Source: Chryseobacterium jejuense (GTDB lineage Bacteria; Bacteroidota; Bacteroidia; Flavobacteriales; Weeksellaceae). From it: a stretch of 64,000 nt of DNA. Numbering within the stretch: position 1 is the first letter of the stretch; each line of letters opens with the position of its first letter. Shown here in pieces: positions 26,167-35,433 of the stretch. A program made the position numbers and the translations under genes. Location of the stretch: the NCBI RefSeq assembly GCF_017877355.1, contig NZ_JAGIPR010000002.1, positions 124,001 through 188,000 on the forward strand. Direction: 5' to 3'. The notes beneath the pieces are model-generated. The model was given only the letters and a program-made list of their open reading frames with translations. It was not told the origin of the DNA and made no database searches.

Positions 26167-26406
26167 AACCTGAGTTCTGGATAAGACATTTCTGTTTTTA
26201 GTAAGTAAGGAAGCCTGGAGCTTGGAGAGGGAAGTGAGTTGAGGTTAAAAAAAGCACTTACAACCCTGTCATTTATTATTCCTTTAAAGACTGCTTCATC
26301 AAATTTTACGGCAACGTCAGAAATTGTAGCTCCGATAGTAACTTCCAACCTCTCGCTTCCAGCTTCTAGCCTATTATCCTTAATTTTCTTATCCCGAACT
26401 CAGGTT
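26167..26406. mobile_element. MITE-like element, copy 1 (240 bp)
   Basis: The left end AACCTGAGTTCTGGATAA is the inverted repeat of the right end TTATCCCGAACTCAGGTT (one mismatch over 18 bp). The element is flanked by 4-bp direct repeats AATA (26163-26166 and 26407-26410), as left by transposition. It is too short for a transposase; a 76-codon minus-strand frame crosses it but runs into flanking DNA and looks fortuitous. The whole element is repeated, inverted, at 37036-37263, at about 90% identity by eye. TIRs plus target duplications and no gene define a MITE, presumably moved in trans. Confidence 0.85.
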
Positions 26407-26822
26407 AATAATGTATTCTGTGAGTTTTTTTCACTCTCTCTTATACTTGTTGTTACGCTTATACCTATTATATACTGTGAATTTGTACAATATGTATTTA
26501 AACAAGAATCAGAATGATTTAAAATATTTTAAGATGAAGAAGACAGTAGCCCAATTATTTTCTTAATATATAAAATTGAGTAAGATAGAGTATATGTGAT
26601 TTTATGAAAAAATGAATGGCATTAATGTGCAGTCATAGTAATTATCTTGGCCTAAAATTACAATAAACATACAATAAATATCTCTATTATGGGATATAAT
26701 ATTTTATATTTTTGAAAATAAGGTTTTTAGTAGGTACGAAAATTAATGATGCAAATCATTAAATGTTTGTTTGAGATGAATGTGTGAAGAGATGCAATTT
26801 TGTATCTCTTTGCTTTTTAAGC
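26407..26822. other. AT-rich spacer without a recognisable gene
   Basis: 416 nt between the MITE and the convergent HD gene. I see no convincing coding frame, RNA or strong hairpin. An open frame starting at 26239 runs in from the MITE and is not credible. Confidence 0.5.
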
Positions 26823-27440
26823 TTACAATAACTGAATTTCAGCCGCAATATTTGATCTTGCCTGTGCTTCATATTTCTCTCTGAAATAATCAGTTTTAAA
26901 GATACTCTCGAATTCCAGAAAATGCTTAAGTACCTTTTTTCTGCCAGGCTTATAAAGAAGATCAGGATAAATAGAATATTCCTTTCTAATCATTCTGGTA
27001 TACGCCAGATAAGTTTCAAGGTCTTTCCCTAAAATGGAAAGATCAGCATCTAAAAGATAATTGGTGTCTTCATCTTCTGATTTTTGATGATGTTTGGTGG
27101 CCAGAATTTGATCAGAAATAAGGATTATATTACTTTGACATAAACCAAGTTCAGTAAGCCTTTCCGTAGCTTTTAAAGCACTTTTCTCCTCATTGGATTT
27201 AGAGTTTGTATTATAAATAATATCATGATAGAAAACAGAAAAAGAAACCGTGGTAAAATCAGAAATATTACTTTTTACATTTTCAAACTCCGTGAACATG
27301 TTTTCAAGATGAAGAAGATTGTGATAATGTCTGTCTTTTTCAGCGTACTTAGTTTCAATCTCTTTCCATAGGCTATTGATTAAACTTACATCTTTGGTGA
27401 AAGGTAAACAAAGCTGTTCAAATTGGTCTTTTAGATTCAT
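26823..27440 (-). CDS. HD superfamily metal-dependent phosphohydrolase (COG4339-like)
   Basis: 205 residues, cytoplasmic. The motifs HYHNLLHLENM (first His) and FYHDIIYN (HD pair) are those of the COG4339 group of predicted HD phosphohydrolases; SALKATERL and LDADLSILG (Asp) complete the metal site. The physiological substrate of this group is unknown. It follows the rhodanese gene by 27 nt on the same strand, with a hairpin between, so the two are probably one operon with partial termination. Confidence 0.85.
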   Translation of the reverse strand: MNLKDQFEQLCLPFTKDVSLINSLWKEIETKYAEKDRHYHNLLHLENMFTEFENVKSNISDFTTVSFSVFYHDIIYNTNSKSNEEKSALKATERLTELGLCQSNIILISDQILATKHHQKSEDEDTNYLLDADLSILGKDLETYLAYTRMIRKEYSIYPDLLYKPGRKKVLKHFLEFESIFKTDYFREKYEAQARSNIAAEIQLL

Positions 27441-27459
27441 GATGAAAAGATATAAAAAA

Positions 27460-27480
27460 AGGAACTTTTAAAAAGTTCCT
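27460..27480 (-). terminator. Hairpin overlapping the rhodanese stop codon
   Basis: AGGAACTTTT and AAGTTCCT pair; on the minus strand TTTTTTT follows. It overlaps the last codons and stop of the rhodanese gene and precedes the HD gene, so it could act as a terminator or attenuator between them. Confidence 0.65.
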
Positions 27481-27767
27481 CTGTTTGCTTCAAGAACAGC
27501 TTTAAGCTCAGCCCAGCCTCCGCCGTTATAACCGTCCTTTAATCCTTGAGCACTTAGGTATTCCAATGCTTTTCCGCTTCTGTTTCCACTTCTGCAGAAT
27601 AAGATTACCGGCTTTTCAATAGATAGGATCTCATCCTGTCTGTCTTCTACTTCACCCAGTGGAATATTTTTGGCACCATCTATATTTCCGTCCATTTCAA
27701 GCTCCATTGGCTCACGAACGTCGATCAATTCATAGTTTCCGGATTGTATTACTTCTATTAAAGACAT
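27468..27767 (-). CDS. Single-domain rhodanese-like protein
   Basis: 99 residues, the length of a stand-alone rhodanese (PspE/GlpE type). It has the first-strand motif YELIDVREPMELEMDGNIDG and the active-site loop FCRSGNRS with the catalytic Cys. Rhodaneses transfer sulfane sulfur to thiophilic acceptors. Cytoplasmic, no signal peptide. First gene of a probable two-gene operon with the HD phosphohydrolase. Confidence 0.92.
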   Translation of the reverse strand: MSLIEVIQSGNYELIDVREPMELEMDGNIDGAKNIPLGEVEDRQDEILSIEKPVILFCRSGNRSGKALEYLSAQGLKDGYNGGGWAELKAVLEANRGTF

Positions 27768-27917
27768 AGTTGTTTGTTTTAAACATTAAATTATAGACGA
27801 AATTACGTAATTTTTTTTTGAAAAAATTCTTAATTAAAACATATATTTTAGAAAGAATGCTGTATTCAAATGAAACAGGAAGGGGATGACAAAACCTAAA
27901 GATTGATAAAATAATCT

Positions 27918-27925
27918 TAATTTTG
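27918..27925 (+). promoter_or_regulatory. -7 element of queG
   Basis: TAATTTTG, an exact TAnnTTTG match, ends 13 nt before ATG 27939. It overlaps the leader that a GTG start at 27930 would need, so it favours the ATG. Confidence 0.6.
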
Positions 27926-27938
27926 CAGTGTGAAATTA

Positions 27939-28877
27939 ATGAACGCTGGTGCTGAAAAATATTCCGGACTGATAAAATCCAAGGCTAAAAGCTTTGGATT
28001 CCAGAGTTGTGGCATATCTAGAGCAGACTTTTTGGAGGAAGACGCTACACCCCTTGAAAAATGGTTGAAAAACAATTTTAATGGGGAAATGAAATACATG
28101 GAAAATCATTTCGATAAAAGACTCGATCCAAGATTGTTGGTAGAAGGTTCTAAATCTGTAATTTCACTTTCTTACAATTATTTTCCTGAAGAAAAGATCC
28201 CTATTCTTGAGAATTTTAAAATATCAAAATATGCATACGCTGAAGACTACCATGAGGTCATCAAGGAAATTCTTCGTGAAATGGTTGCTGAATTGCAGGA
28301 AGAAATAGGAGAATTCGGATTCAGGGTTTTTGTAGATTCTGCACCGATAATGGAGAGAAGCTGGGCTAGAAAATCAGGAATTGGCTGGGTGGGGAAAAAT
28401 GCAAACTTAATTACCAAACAGAACGGATCTTTTTATTTCCTGGCAGAAATTATCTGCGATCTTGAGCTTATGGCCGATCATGAAACAACCGACCATTGCG
28501 GAACCTGTAGAAAATGTATGGATGCCTGTCCCACAGATGCTATTGTGTCAGAAAAGATCATTGATGGAAGCAAGTGCATTTCTTATGCTACCATAGAACT
28601 GAAAAATGAAATTCCGGATCATTTCAAAAATAAAATGGAAGATTGGATGTTTGGCTGTGATATCTGCCAGGATGTATGTCCCTGGAACCGATTTTCTGCA
28701 CCTAATAATCAGAGCAGATTCAAACCCAATGAGGCCCTGAAGAACTTCAAAAAAGGAGAATGGAAAGAACTTACTCAGGAAATTTTCTCCGAGATTTTCA
28801 GAAAATCACCTGTAAAGAGAACCAAATTTGCAGGTCTGAAGAGAAATATTGAATTTTTAGAGCGGTCTTCAGACTGA
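27939..28877 (+). CDS. queG: QueG, epoxyqueuosine reductase
   Basis: 312 residues from ATG 27939. The cobalamin- and iron-sulfur-dependent enzyme makes queuosine in tRNA from epoxyqueuosine. Visible: the N-terminal [58 protein letters not shown] with the catalytic Asp; and two [4Fe-4S] ferredoxin clusters [13 protein letters not shown] and [11 protein letters not shown], the latter ending in the usual PWNRFS. Length is typical of the short QueG form without C-terminal HEAT repeats. A GTG at 27930 is a possible earlier start. Confidence 0.95.
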   Translation: MNAGAEKYSGLIKSKAKSFGFQSCGISRADFLEEDATPLEKWLKNNFNGEMKYMENHFDKRLDPRLLVEGSKSVISLSYNYFPEEKIPILENFKISKYAYAEDYHEVIKEILREMVAELQEEIGEFGFRVFVDSAPIMERSWARKSGIGWVGKNANLITKQNGSFYFLAEIICDLELMADHETTDHCGTCRKCMDACPTDAIVSEKIIDGSKCISYATIELKNEIPDHFKNKMEDWMFGCDICQDVCPWNRFSAPNNQSRFKPNEALKNFKKGEWKELTQEIFSEIFRKSPVKRTKFAGLKRNIEFLERSSD

Positions 28878-29031
28878 TTTTTGCTTACCTATTTGGTGAT
28901 AATTCCTACCTTGGAATTTTTTCAAGTTCCAAACAAAAGCTGATAATTGACCATTCCTTAGATTTTCAACACTAAGGAGGTTTTGATTTAACTGAATAAG
29001 TTGTCTAAAAATCCTTTCCTAAAAAGAAAAA

Positions 29032-29078
29032 TTGATTTTCAGGAGATCAGAATCTCACCGAAAATCAACGTTTTTTTT
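29032..29078 (+). terminator. Terminator-like hairpin downstream of queG
   Basis: TTGATTTTC and GAAAATCAA form the outer stem, GAGAT and ATCTC an inner one, and TTTTTTTT follows. It lies about 155 nt after queG. The rest of the 28878-29237 spacer shows no gene. Confidence 0.65.
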
Positions 29079-29237
29079 GTATTCTTTTTGGAGCAGTTTT
29101 TACTCTTACTTTAAATCTTTTCTGTGACTTGGTATTTTTACGCATATTTGTGAATATTTCGTAATTAAATATAGCTATTTTTTCGATTAAAAAAAATACT
29201 TTTACGGAAAATTATATATTAAATTTTATTCAAAAAC

Positions 29238-29921
29238 ATGACTGTGAAAACCATTTTAATTTACACATTGAAAATTCTGGGAGTCATTCTGGGAATTGTA
29301 ATTGTTTATGTTCTTCTGGGATTACTGATTCCGTTTATTCCGGTTTCAGCCAAAGATGATGGGGAGCCGAAAGATATTGCTATTTACATTTATACAAACG
29401 GTGTTCATACCGACATTGTAATGCCTGTAAAGAATGATATGAAGGATTGGAGTCTTATGATCCCTTTTGCAGATACAAAATCTAAGAAAACAGATTATAA
29501 ATATATCGGAATAGGATGGGGAGATAAAGGTTTTTATCTGGATACGCCAACCTGGGCTGACCTGAAGTTCTCAACAGCTGTAAAAGCCGCTTTTTGGTTG
29601 AGTGATTCCGCCATGCATTGTACTTATTATTATGCCATGAAAGAAGGAGAAGATTGTAAAATGATTATGATCAGCAGAAGTCAGTATCAAAACTTAATTA
29701 AATTTGTAGAAGATAAATTCGATAGAGATCAGAACGGAAAATTCATGCTGATTCCTACCGATGCAGTATATGGTGATAACGATGCATTTTATGACGCCAA
29801 AGGAACCTACAGTTTCCTTTATACCTGTAATACCTGGTCAAATAATGCTTTAAAAGCTGCAGGGCAGAAAGCTGCTCTTTGGACTCCCTCAGATTTTGGG
29901 ATTTTCCAGCATTATAAATAA
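29238..29921 (+). CDS. TIGR02117/DUF2459 family membrane-anchored protein
   Basis: 227 residues with one N-terminal membrane helix (about 8-33) and an exported domain. IYTNGVHTDIVMPV near residue 55 and GIGWGDKGFYLDTPTW are the TIGR02117 signatures; a late TCNTWSNNALKAAG (Cys) and the early His would fit a papain-like active site, but this is inference and the family is uncharacterised. Length is typical. A second gene starts about 100 nt downstream but has no obvious link. Confidence 0.85.
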   Translation: MTVKTILIYTLKILGVILGIVIVYVLLGLLIPFIPVSAKDDGEPKDIAIYIYTNGVHTDIVMPVKNDMKDWSLMIPFADTKSKKTDYKYIGIGWGDKGFYLDTPTWADLKFSTAVKAAFWLSDSAMHCTYYYAMKEGEDCKMIMISRSQYQNLIKFVEDKFDRDQNGKFMLIPTDAVYGDNDAFYDAKGTYSFLYTCNTWSNNALKAAGQKAALWTPSDFGIFQHYK

Positions 29922-30024
29922 ATATAAATCTGTTTTACATAGTTGTTCTATTGCTTTATCATCAATAGAATGAAAATTCAGCAAAGCCTGTTTTGGTGTG
30001 GATGTATAATTAAAAAGAAGTAAG

Positions 30025-30477
30025 ATGAAACATAAGCTTTTCCGTGAACAACAATTAAACTGTGATATAGAGACCGCCTGGAAATTCTTTTCCTTAGCCA
30101 ACAATCTTTCAGAAATTACACCGAAGGATATGGGATTTACGGTATTGACAGAAATGGAAGATGATGAAATTTATGAAGGAATGCTCATTGATTACTATGT
30201 TTCTCCATTATTTGGGATTAAAATGAAATGGCAGACTGAAATCATCCATGTGGATTTTCAGAAAAGCTTCATCGATTACCAAAGAAAAGGTCCTTACAAA
30301 TTATGGAATCATCATCATGAATTTATCCCAAATAATGAAGGTGTTTTAATGAGAGATACCATAGATTATGAGATTCCCATGGGATTCTTTGGCGAAATGG
30401 CCCATTCTTTATTCGTGAAAAATAAATTGGAATACATCTTTGATTACCGTTTCAGAGTGCTGAGCAGGTTGTTTTAA
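30025..30477 (+). CDS. SRPBCC (START/Bet v 1-like) family protein
   Basis: 150 residues, cytoplasmic. The start KHKLFREQQLNCDIETAWKF, the LSEITPKDMGFTV segment, and the FIDYQRKGPYKLWNHHHEFI and DTIDYEIPMGFFGEMAHSLF segments are typical of the SRPBCC cyclase/dehydrase-like family, which form a hydrophobic ligand cavity. The ligand is unknown. No residue pattern points to an enzyme activity. Confidence 0.88.
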   Translation: MKHKLFREQQLNCDIETAWKFFSLANNLSEITPKDMGFTVLTEMEDDEIYEGMLIDYYVSPLFGIKMKWQTEIIHVDFQKSFIDYQRKGPYKLWNHHHEFIPNNEGVLMRDTIDYEIPMGFFGEMAHSLFVKNKLEYIFDYRFRVLSRLF

Positions 30478-30496
30478 GGAAAAAAAATGTTCTGCC

Positions 30497-30598
30497 TGTC
30501 ATTCTGACGGAGGAAGAATCTCATTGATTGTTTTTACAGATTCTTCATTCCACTCCTGAACTGCGTTTGCAGACCTTCAGTCTGTATTCAGAATGACA
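30497..30598. repeat. Intergenic palindromic repeat (TGTCATTCTGA...TCAGAATGACA)
   Basis: Ends TGTCATTCTGA (30497-30507) and TCAGAATGACA (30588-30598) are inverted; inside, GAAGAATCT (30513-30521) and AGATTCTTC (30538-30546) form a second perfect inverted pair. A half-copy is at 23975, and TTTGTCATGCCGCAAGAATCT at about 30616 looks like another degenerate arm. A non-coding dispersed repeat of the kind common in Bacteroidota. Confidence 0.7.
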
Positions 30599-30750
30599 AC
30601 AAATATTCATTCTTTGTCATGCCGCAAGAATCTCTAGATTTTTGCTCTCATAATATGCCAAAGACTCCAATTACTAAAAAAAACGTGATTTTATCGGCAT
30701 TGTTTAAGTTTTTTTAACAGTTAAAAGGCAATAACTCCATCAAAATTTCT

Positions 30751-30758
30751 TATTTTTG
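30751..30758 (+). promoter_or_regulatory. -7 element upstream of the efflux region
   Basis: TATTTTTG, an exact TAnnTTTG match, 43 nt before the start at 30802. Confidence 0.5.
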
Positions 30759-30801
30759 CAGCACTATCGTTTTTTACTAAAAACTAAGTATTCTGATTGA
30801 C

Positions 30802-31134
30802 ATGGCAGGTCTGAGGTCACTTTTCTATTTCTATATCATAATGGTTTTTACCCTTTTCAATTCGAATTGGGCAGAAACATCATTACAGAATATTCCTCAC
30901 CTTCCGCATGTAAGCAATATCCATTTGCTGGATGTTTATGAAGAAGCCGATATGAATACGCATGCATTGCCTGCAGCTTCTAAAATCGTAAAACATTCAC
31001 TTCGTAAAGACGATCCTGCAGTGGGGGATTTCTCAGCAGCTTTAAAAATTGCTCCGAAAATTACTCTTCCTGATATTGCAGTTTCTGCGATTTGTGGAGT
31101 CAAATCCTTTCTCCATCTCCTCCAATTGTACTAG
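30802..31134 (+). CDS. Small protein of unknown function preceding the RND efflux operon
   Basis: 110 residues with a hydrophobic N-terminus (FYFYIIMVFTLFNSNWAE) that may be a signal peptide or anchor, and a His/Leu-rich rest. Not recognised. It has its own promoter element and is 59 nt before the adaptor gene on the same strand, so it probably heads the efflux transcript. A regulatory or accessory role is possible but unsupported. Confidence 0.6.
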   Translation: MAGLRSLFYFYIIMVFTLFNSNWAETSLQNIPHLPHVSNIHLLDVYEEADMNTHALPAASKIVKHSLRKDDPAVGDFSAALKIAPKITLPDIAVSAICGVKSFLHLLQLY

Positions 31135-31193
31135 TTTAAGTTATTGAAATTCAGATTATTTTAACGAAAATTTTATAACTTAAACATTCAAAA

Positions 31194-32282
31194 ATGTATT
31201 TTAAAAATGTAATAATTTGCAGTCTTGCAATATTATTCGCAGTGTCATGCAATAAAGACAAGAAACAAAACGATCAAAAAGAGAAAGAAGTTCCCGTACT
31301 GGAAATCAAGGAAAAAGATACCTTGGTAAGCAATCAGTTTGTGACCGATATTCAGGCTAAGAAAAACGTGGAGATGCGTTCCAGAATCGGTGGAATTATT
31401 CAGCATATTTATGTTAATGAAGGACAGTTTGTTCATCAGGGACAGCCATTGTTCAAAATCAATGATGCTGAGTTACAGATGGAACTTTTAAAGGCCAATG
31501 CTGCTTTGAAACAAACTCAGGCTGATGTCCGTATTGCTGAAGTAGAACTGAAGCAGATCCAGAGCCTTCATGCTAAAAAATTTGTAGCCAATAATGAGCT
31601 GGAGCTGGTAAAAGCTAAACTTTCATCCGCTCAGGCTAAGCATGCTTTTGCAGATGCTGAAAGAAGAGCCGTACTTCAGAAAATCAGTTTCACAAAGATT
31701 ACAGCCCCTTTTGATGGAGTAATAGACGTTATTCCTCTTAAAGACGGAAGTTTGGTGGAAAATGGAACTTTATTAACAACCTTATCACAGCTTAACGAGG
31801 TTTACGCCTACTTTTCAATCCCGGAAAACCTTTATTTTGAACTTTTAGCCAATGATAAGATAGGAAGTCATCAGAAAATTGAATTAACGCTGCCAAACGG
31901 CGTGAATTATCAGTTTAACGGAGCTTTAAAAACCGCTGAAGGAGAAATCGACAGAACTACGGGATCTATCCGATATAAAGTTCTTTTCCCGAATCCTGAC
32001 CGTCTGATTAAACACGGTACATCAGGTAAACTTATCATTTCCGAAAATCAGGATAATGCCATTCTTATTCCGCAAAAATCTACATTCTCCATTCAGGATA
32101 AAACCTATGTTTTTGTAGTGGATAAGCAGAATAAAGTGAAAATGACAAACATCAAGATCGGAGCCACTCTGAGAGATTCCTATATGGTGGAAAGCGGTCT
32201 TAAAAAAGGAGATTTAATCATTTATGAAGGTACTCAGTCCTTAAAGGATGGTGATATTATTAAAATTAAAAAGAAGTATTAA
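31194..32282 (+). CDS. RND efflux periplasmic adaptor (membrane fusion protein), lipoprotein
   Basis: 362 residues with a lipobox (AILFAVSC, Cys at about 19). Then the MFP architecture: beta-barrel/lipoyl halves around MRSRIGGIIQHIYVNEGQFV and TAPFDGVIDVIPLKDGSLVE, an alpha-hairpin (about 90-150, with coiled-coil heptads), and a membrane-proximal domain to the end. It bridges the inner-membrane pump to the outer-membrane channel (AcrA/MexA group). The pump follows 28 nt later and the channel overlaps the pump, so this is a full tripartite operon. Confidence 0.95.
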   Translation: MYFKNVIICSLAILFAVSCNKDKKQNDQKEKEVPVLEIKEKDTLVSNQFVTDIQAKKNVEMRSRIGGIIQHIYVNEGQFVHQGQPLFKINDAELQMELLKANAALKQTQADVRIAEVELKQIQSLHAKKFVANNELELVKAKLSSAQAKHAFADAERRAVLQKISFTKITAPFDGVIDVIPLKDGSLVENGTLLTTLSQLNEVYAYFSIPENLYFELLANDKIGSHQKIELTLPNGVNYQFNGALKTAEGEIDRTTGSIRYKVLFPNPDRLIKHGTSGKLIISENQDNAILIPQKSTFSIQDKTYVFVVDKQNKVKMTNIKIGATLRDSYMVESGLKKGDLIIYEGTQSLKDGDIIKIKKKY

Positions 32283-32310
32283 TCTTTCATAATCTTTAAA
32301 TCAACTTATT

Positions 32311-35300
32311 ATGGTAGAGATGTTTATAAGACGAAAGGTTCTTTCGTTGGTTATTTCCATATTGTTTGTATTGCTGGGAATTATGGCGTTATTAAAGATG
32401 CCGATTACCCAGTTCCCGGATATTGTACCCCCTTCAGTAACAGTAACAGCAAAATATACCGGAGCCAATGCTGAAGTATCGGCCAATGCGGTTGCTCTCC
32501 CACTGGAGCGAGCCATTAATGGAGTTCCGGGAATGACGTATATGTCAACGGTAACTTCCAATGACGGGCTTACCCTGATTCAGGTTTTCTTTGAAGTGGG
32601 AACAGATCCGGATGTAGCGGCAGTAAACGTTCAGAACAGGGTAACAACTATCCTTGATGAACTTCCCGAAGAAGTAATTCGTGCCGGAGTAACTACTGAA
32701 AAGGAGGTGAACAGTATGCTGATGTACCTCAACATTACGAGTACAGATCCAAGTCAGGATGAGCAGTTCATTTATAATTTTACAGATATTAACGTTCTTC
32801 AGGAACTGAAACGTATTGATGGAGTAGGCCGTGCTGAAATCATGGGGCAGAAAGAATATTCTATGAGGATATGGCTTGATCCACAGAAGATGGCAGCCTA
32901 TAATATTTCTGCAGATGAAGTCATTACTTCACTGCAAAAACAAAATATTTCGGCAGCACCCGGAAAAGTGGGAGAAACGTCCGGGAAAACTTCCAGTCAG
33001 CTTCAGTATGTAATCAAATATAAAGGGAAATTCTTTGAACCTAAGCAATATGAAGAAGTTCCGATCCGATCCGATGTAGACGGAACAATCCTGAAGCTTA
33101 AAGATATAGCTAAAGTGGAATTCGGGGCGATGAACTATGGAATGGTTTCCAAAACAGATGGAAGACCTTCTGCATCCATTATGATGAAGCAGCGTCCTGG
33201 ATCCAATGCCTCTGAAGTAATTGAAAGTGTAAAAGCTAAAATGGAAGAATTAAAAGGGACTTCATTTCCACCCGGAATGGAATATAATATGGCCTACGAT
33301 GTTTCCAGATTCCTTGATGCTTCCATCAGTGCAGTATTAACAACCCTTATCGAAGCCTTTATTCTGGTAGGAATTGTAGTGTTTATCTTCCTTCAGGACT
33401 GGCGTTCTACATTGATCCCTGTATTAGCCGTTCCCGTGGCATTGGTAGGAACCTTTGCCTTTATGAATATGCTGGATTTCTCAGTAAACCTATTGACATT
33501 ATTTGCTTTGGTATTGGCTATCGGAATTGTGGTGGATAACGCCATTGTCGTCGTTGAAGCCGTCCACGTAAAAATGGAAGAAGGTATGAACGCAATGGAT
33601 GCTACAATCAGTGCTACAAAGGAAATTGCAGGAGCAGTAGTAGCGATTACCATCGTAATGTCTGCTGTATTTATTCCGGTGGCATTTCTGGATGGTCCGG
33701 TAGGAGTATTTTACCGTCAGTTTTCATTAACGCTGGCGATCAGTATTGTTATTTCAGGGGTGAATGCATTGACACTTACTCCGGCATTGTGTGCCATTAT
33801 TTTAAAACCACACAATCACAATAAAAAGAAAACGATTATTGACAGAGCTTTCCAAAGTTTCAATACCGGTTTTGAAAGACTGACGAATGGCTATGTTGGA
33901 ATTCTATCAAAATTTGCCACAAGAACTACAGTTACTTTTGGGTTGCTATTCCTGTTCATTGGGTTAACGTTTGTAACCAGTAAGTTCCTTCCAACCGGAT
34001 TTATTCCAATGGAAGACCAGGGAATGGTATATGTAAGTGTAACCACACCGCAGGGAGCAACTGTAGAAAGAACGGAAAAGGTACTGGATGAAGTAACGGT
34101 TATTGCCAAGAAAATAAAAGGTGTAGAAAACGTAACCACTCTTGCCGGATACAGTATTGTAACAGAAATTGCCGGTTCATCCTATGGAATGGCCATGATT
34201 AACCTTAAAGACTGGAAAGAAAGATCCATTTCTGTTAATGAATTGATTACCGAGCTTTCAGAGAAAACTAAAGGAATTGCTGATGCTCAGATTGAGATCT
34301 TTGCTCCGCCAACTGTTCCTGGATTCGGAAATACGAGTGGCTTTGAATTGCGTTTGCTGGATAGAACAGGAGGAACTATTGAAAATACGGATAAGATCAC
34401 CAAAGATTTTGTCAAAAAACTGAATGAAGCTCCTGAACTGCGGAACAACTTTACCAGCTTTGATGCTACTTTCCCGCAATACATGATTAATGTAGATTAT
34501 GATATGGCTGCGAAGAAAGGAATATCCGTAGATAATGCAATGTCCACATTGCAAACCATGCTGGGATCTTATTATGCCACCAACTTTATCCGCTTTAGTC
34601 AGATGTATAAAGTAATGGTTCAGGCAAGTCCGGAACATAGAGATACTCCTGAAAGTATCCTTAATTTATACCTGAAAAACGATAAAGGGGAAATGGTTCC
34701 TTTTTCAACATTTATCACCATTGAAAAAGTATATGGACCAGAAGTGTTAACGAGGTACAATATGTATATGTCAGCTATGATTAATGGTGAGCCTGCAGAT
34801 GGCTATAGCTCGGGGGATGCTATTGCTGCGGTAGAGCGTGTTGCTAAAGAAACGCTTCCAAGAGGTTTCGACATTGAATGGTCCGGGATGACAAGAGAAG
34901 AAATCTTATCAGGAAATCAAACCGTATATATTTTCCTGATCTGTCTGTTGTTTGTATACCTTTTATTAGCTGCCCAATATGAGAGTTTCCTTCTTCCGAT
35001 GCCTGTATTATTAAGCCTTCCAACCGGAATCTTTGGTTCTTATATCGCATTGGTATTGGCCGGATTGGATAATAATATTTACGCACAGGTTGCTCTGGTC
35101 ATGCTGATCGGTCTTTTAGCGAAAAATGCGATTCTGATCGTAGAATTTGCTGTAGCCAGAAATAAACAGGGATATGATATTATTCCTGCGGCCATTGAGG
35201 GAGCAAGACAGCGTCTGAGACCTATCCTGATGACTTCCTTTGCCTTTGTGGCTGGGCTTATTCCATTGTGTATTGCTTCTGGAGCCGGAGCAATCGGTAA

Positions 35301-35433
35301 CCGTTCCATTGGTACGGCGGCGGCAGGAGGTATGTTGATAGGAACTATCTTCGGATTGGTGGTTATTCCTGGACTGTATATATTCTTTGCAAAACTTGAA
35401 AATAAGAAGAAAGATGAAAAGATTAAATCATAA
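32311..35433 (+). CDS. RND multidrug efflux permease (AcrB/MexB type, HAE1)
   Basis: 1040 residues, the usual length. It has the N-terminal FIRRKVLSLVISILFVLLG membrane segment, GANAEVSANAVALPLERAIN, twelve predicted membrane helices in two halves, and the proton-relay Asp pair in TM4 (IGIVVDNAIVVVEAVH). GLLAKNAILIVEF lies in TM10 and GAIGNRSIGTAAAGGMLIGT near TM11. It exports drugs, dyes or bile-like compounds with proton influx. Substrates cannot be told from sequence. The outer-membrane gene begins inside its last codons (20-nt overlap). Confidence 0.96.
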   Translation: MVEMFIRRKVLSLVISILFVLLGIMALLKMPITQFPDIVPPSVTVTAKYTGANAEVSANAVALPLERAINGVPGMTYMSTVTSNDGLTLIQVFFEVGTDPDVAAVNVQNRVTTILDELPEEVIRAGVTTEKEVNSMLMYLNITSTDPSQDEQFIYNFTDINVLQELKRIDGVGRAEIMGQKEYSMRIWLDPQKMAAYNISADEVITSLQKQNISAAPGKVGETSGKTSSQLQYVIKYKGKFFEPKQYEEVPIRSDVDGTILKLKDIAKVEFGAMNYGMVSKTDGRPSASIMMKQRPGSNASEVIESVKAKMEELKGTSFPPGMEYNMAYDVSRFLDASISAVLTTLIEAFILVGIVVFIFLQDWRSTLIPVLAVPVALVGTFAFMNMLDFSVNLLTLFALVLAIGIVVDNAIVVVEAVHVKMEEGMNAMDATISATKEIAGAVVAITIVMSAVFIPVAFLDGPVGVFYRQFSLTLAISIVISGVNALTLTPALCAIILKPHNHNKKKTIIDRAFQSFNTGFERLTNGYVGILSKFATRTTVTFGLLFLFIGLTFVTSKFLPTGFIPMEDQGMVYVSVTTPQGATVERTEKVLDEVTVIAKKIKGVENVTTLAGYSIVTEIAGSSYGMAMINLKDWKERSISVNELITELSEKTKGIADAQIEIFAPPTVPGFGNTSGFELRLLDRTGGTIENTDKITKDFVKKLNEAPELRNNFTSFDATFPQYMINVDYDMAAKKGISVDNAMSTLQTMLGSYYATNFIRFSQMYKVMVQASPEHRDTPESILNLYLKNDKGEMVPFSTFITIEKVYGPEVLTRYNMYMSAMINGEPADGYSSGDAIAAVERVAKETLPRGFDIEWSGMTREEILSGNQTVYIFLICLLFVYLLLAAQYESFLLPMPVLLSLPTGIFGSYIALVLAGLDNNIYAQVALVMLIGLLAKNAILIVEFAVARNKQGYDIIPAAIEGARQRLRPILMTSFAFVAGLIPLCIASGAGAIGNRSIGTAAAGGMLIGTIFGLVVIPGLYIFFAKLENKKKDEKIKS

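Noticed and set aside
26118..26348. Minus-strand 76-codon frame in MITE copy 1 as a transposase or small protein
   Set aside because: The frame runs out of the element into flanking DNA, and copy 2 has a 1-bp difference (one A fewer near 37140) and other changes that break it.
26239..26517. 92-codon plus-strand frame downstream of the hydrolase
   Set aside because: It starts inside the MITE, and Ser/Leu/Val-rich composition with no domain suggests chance.
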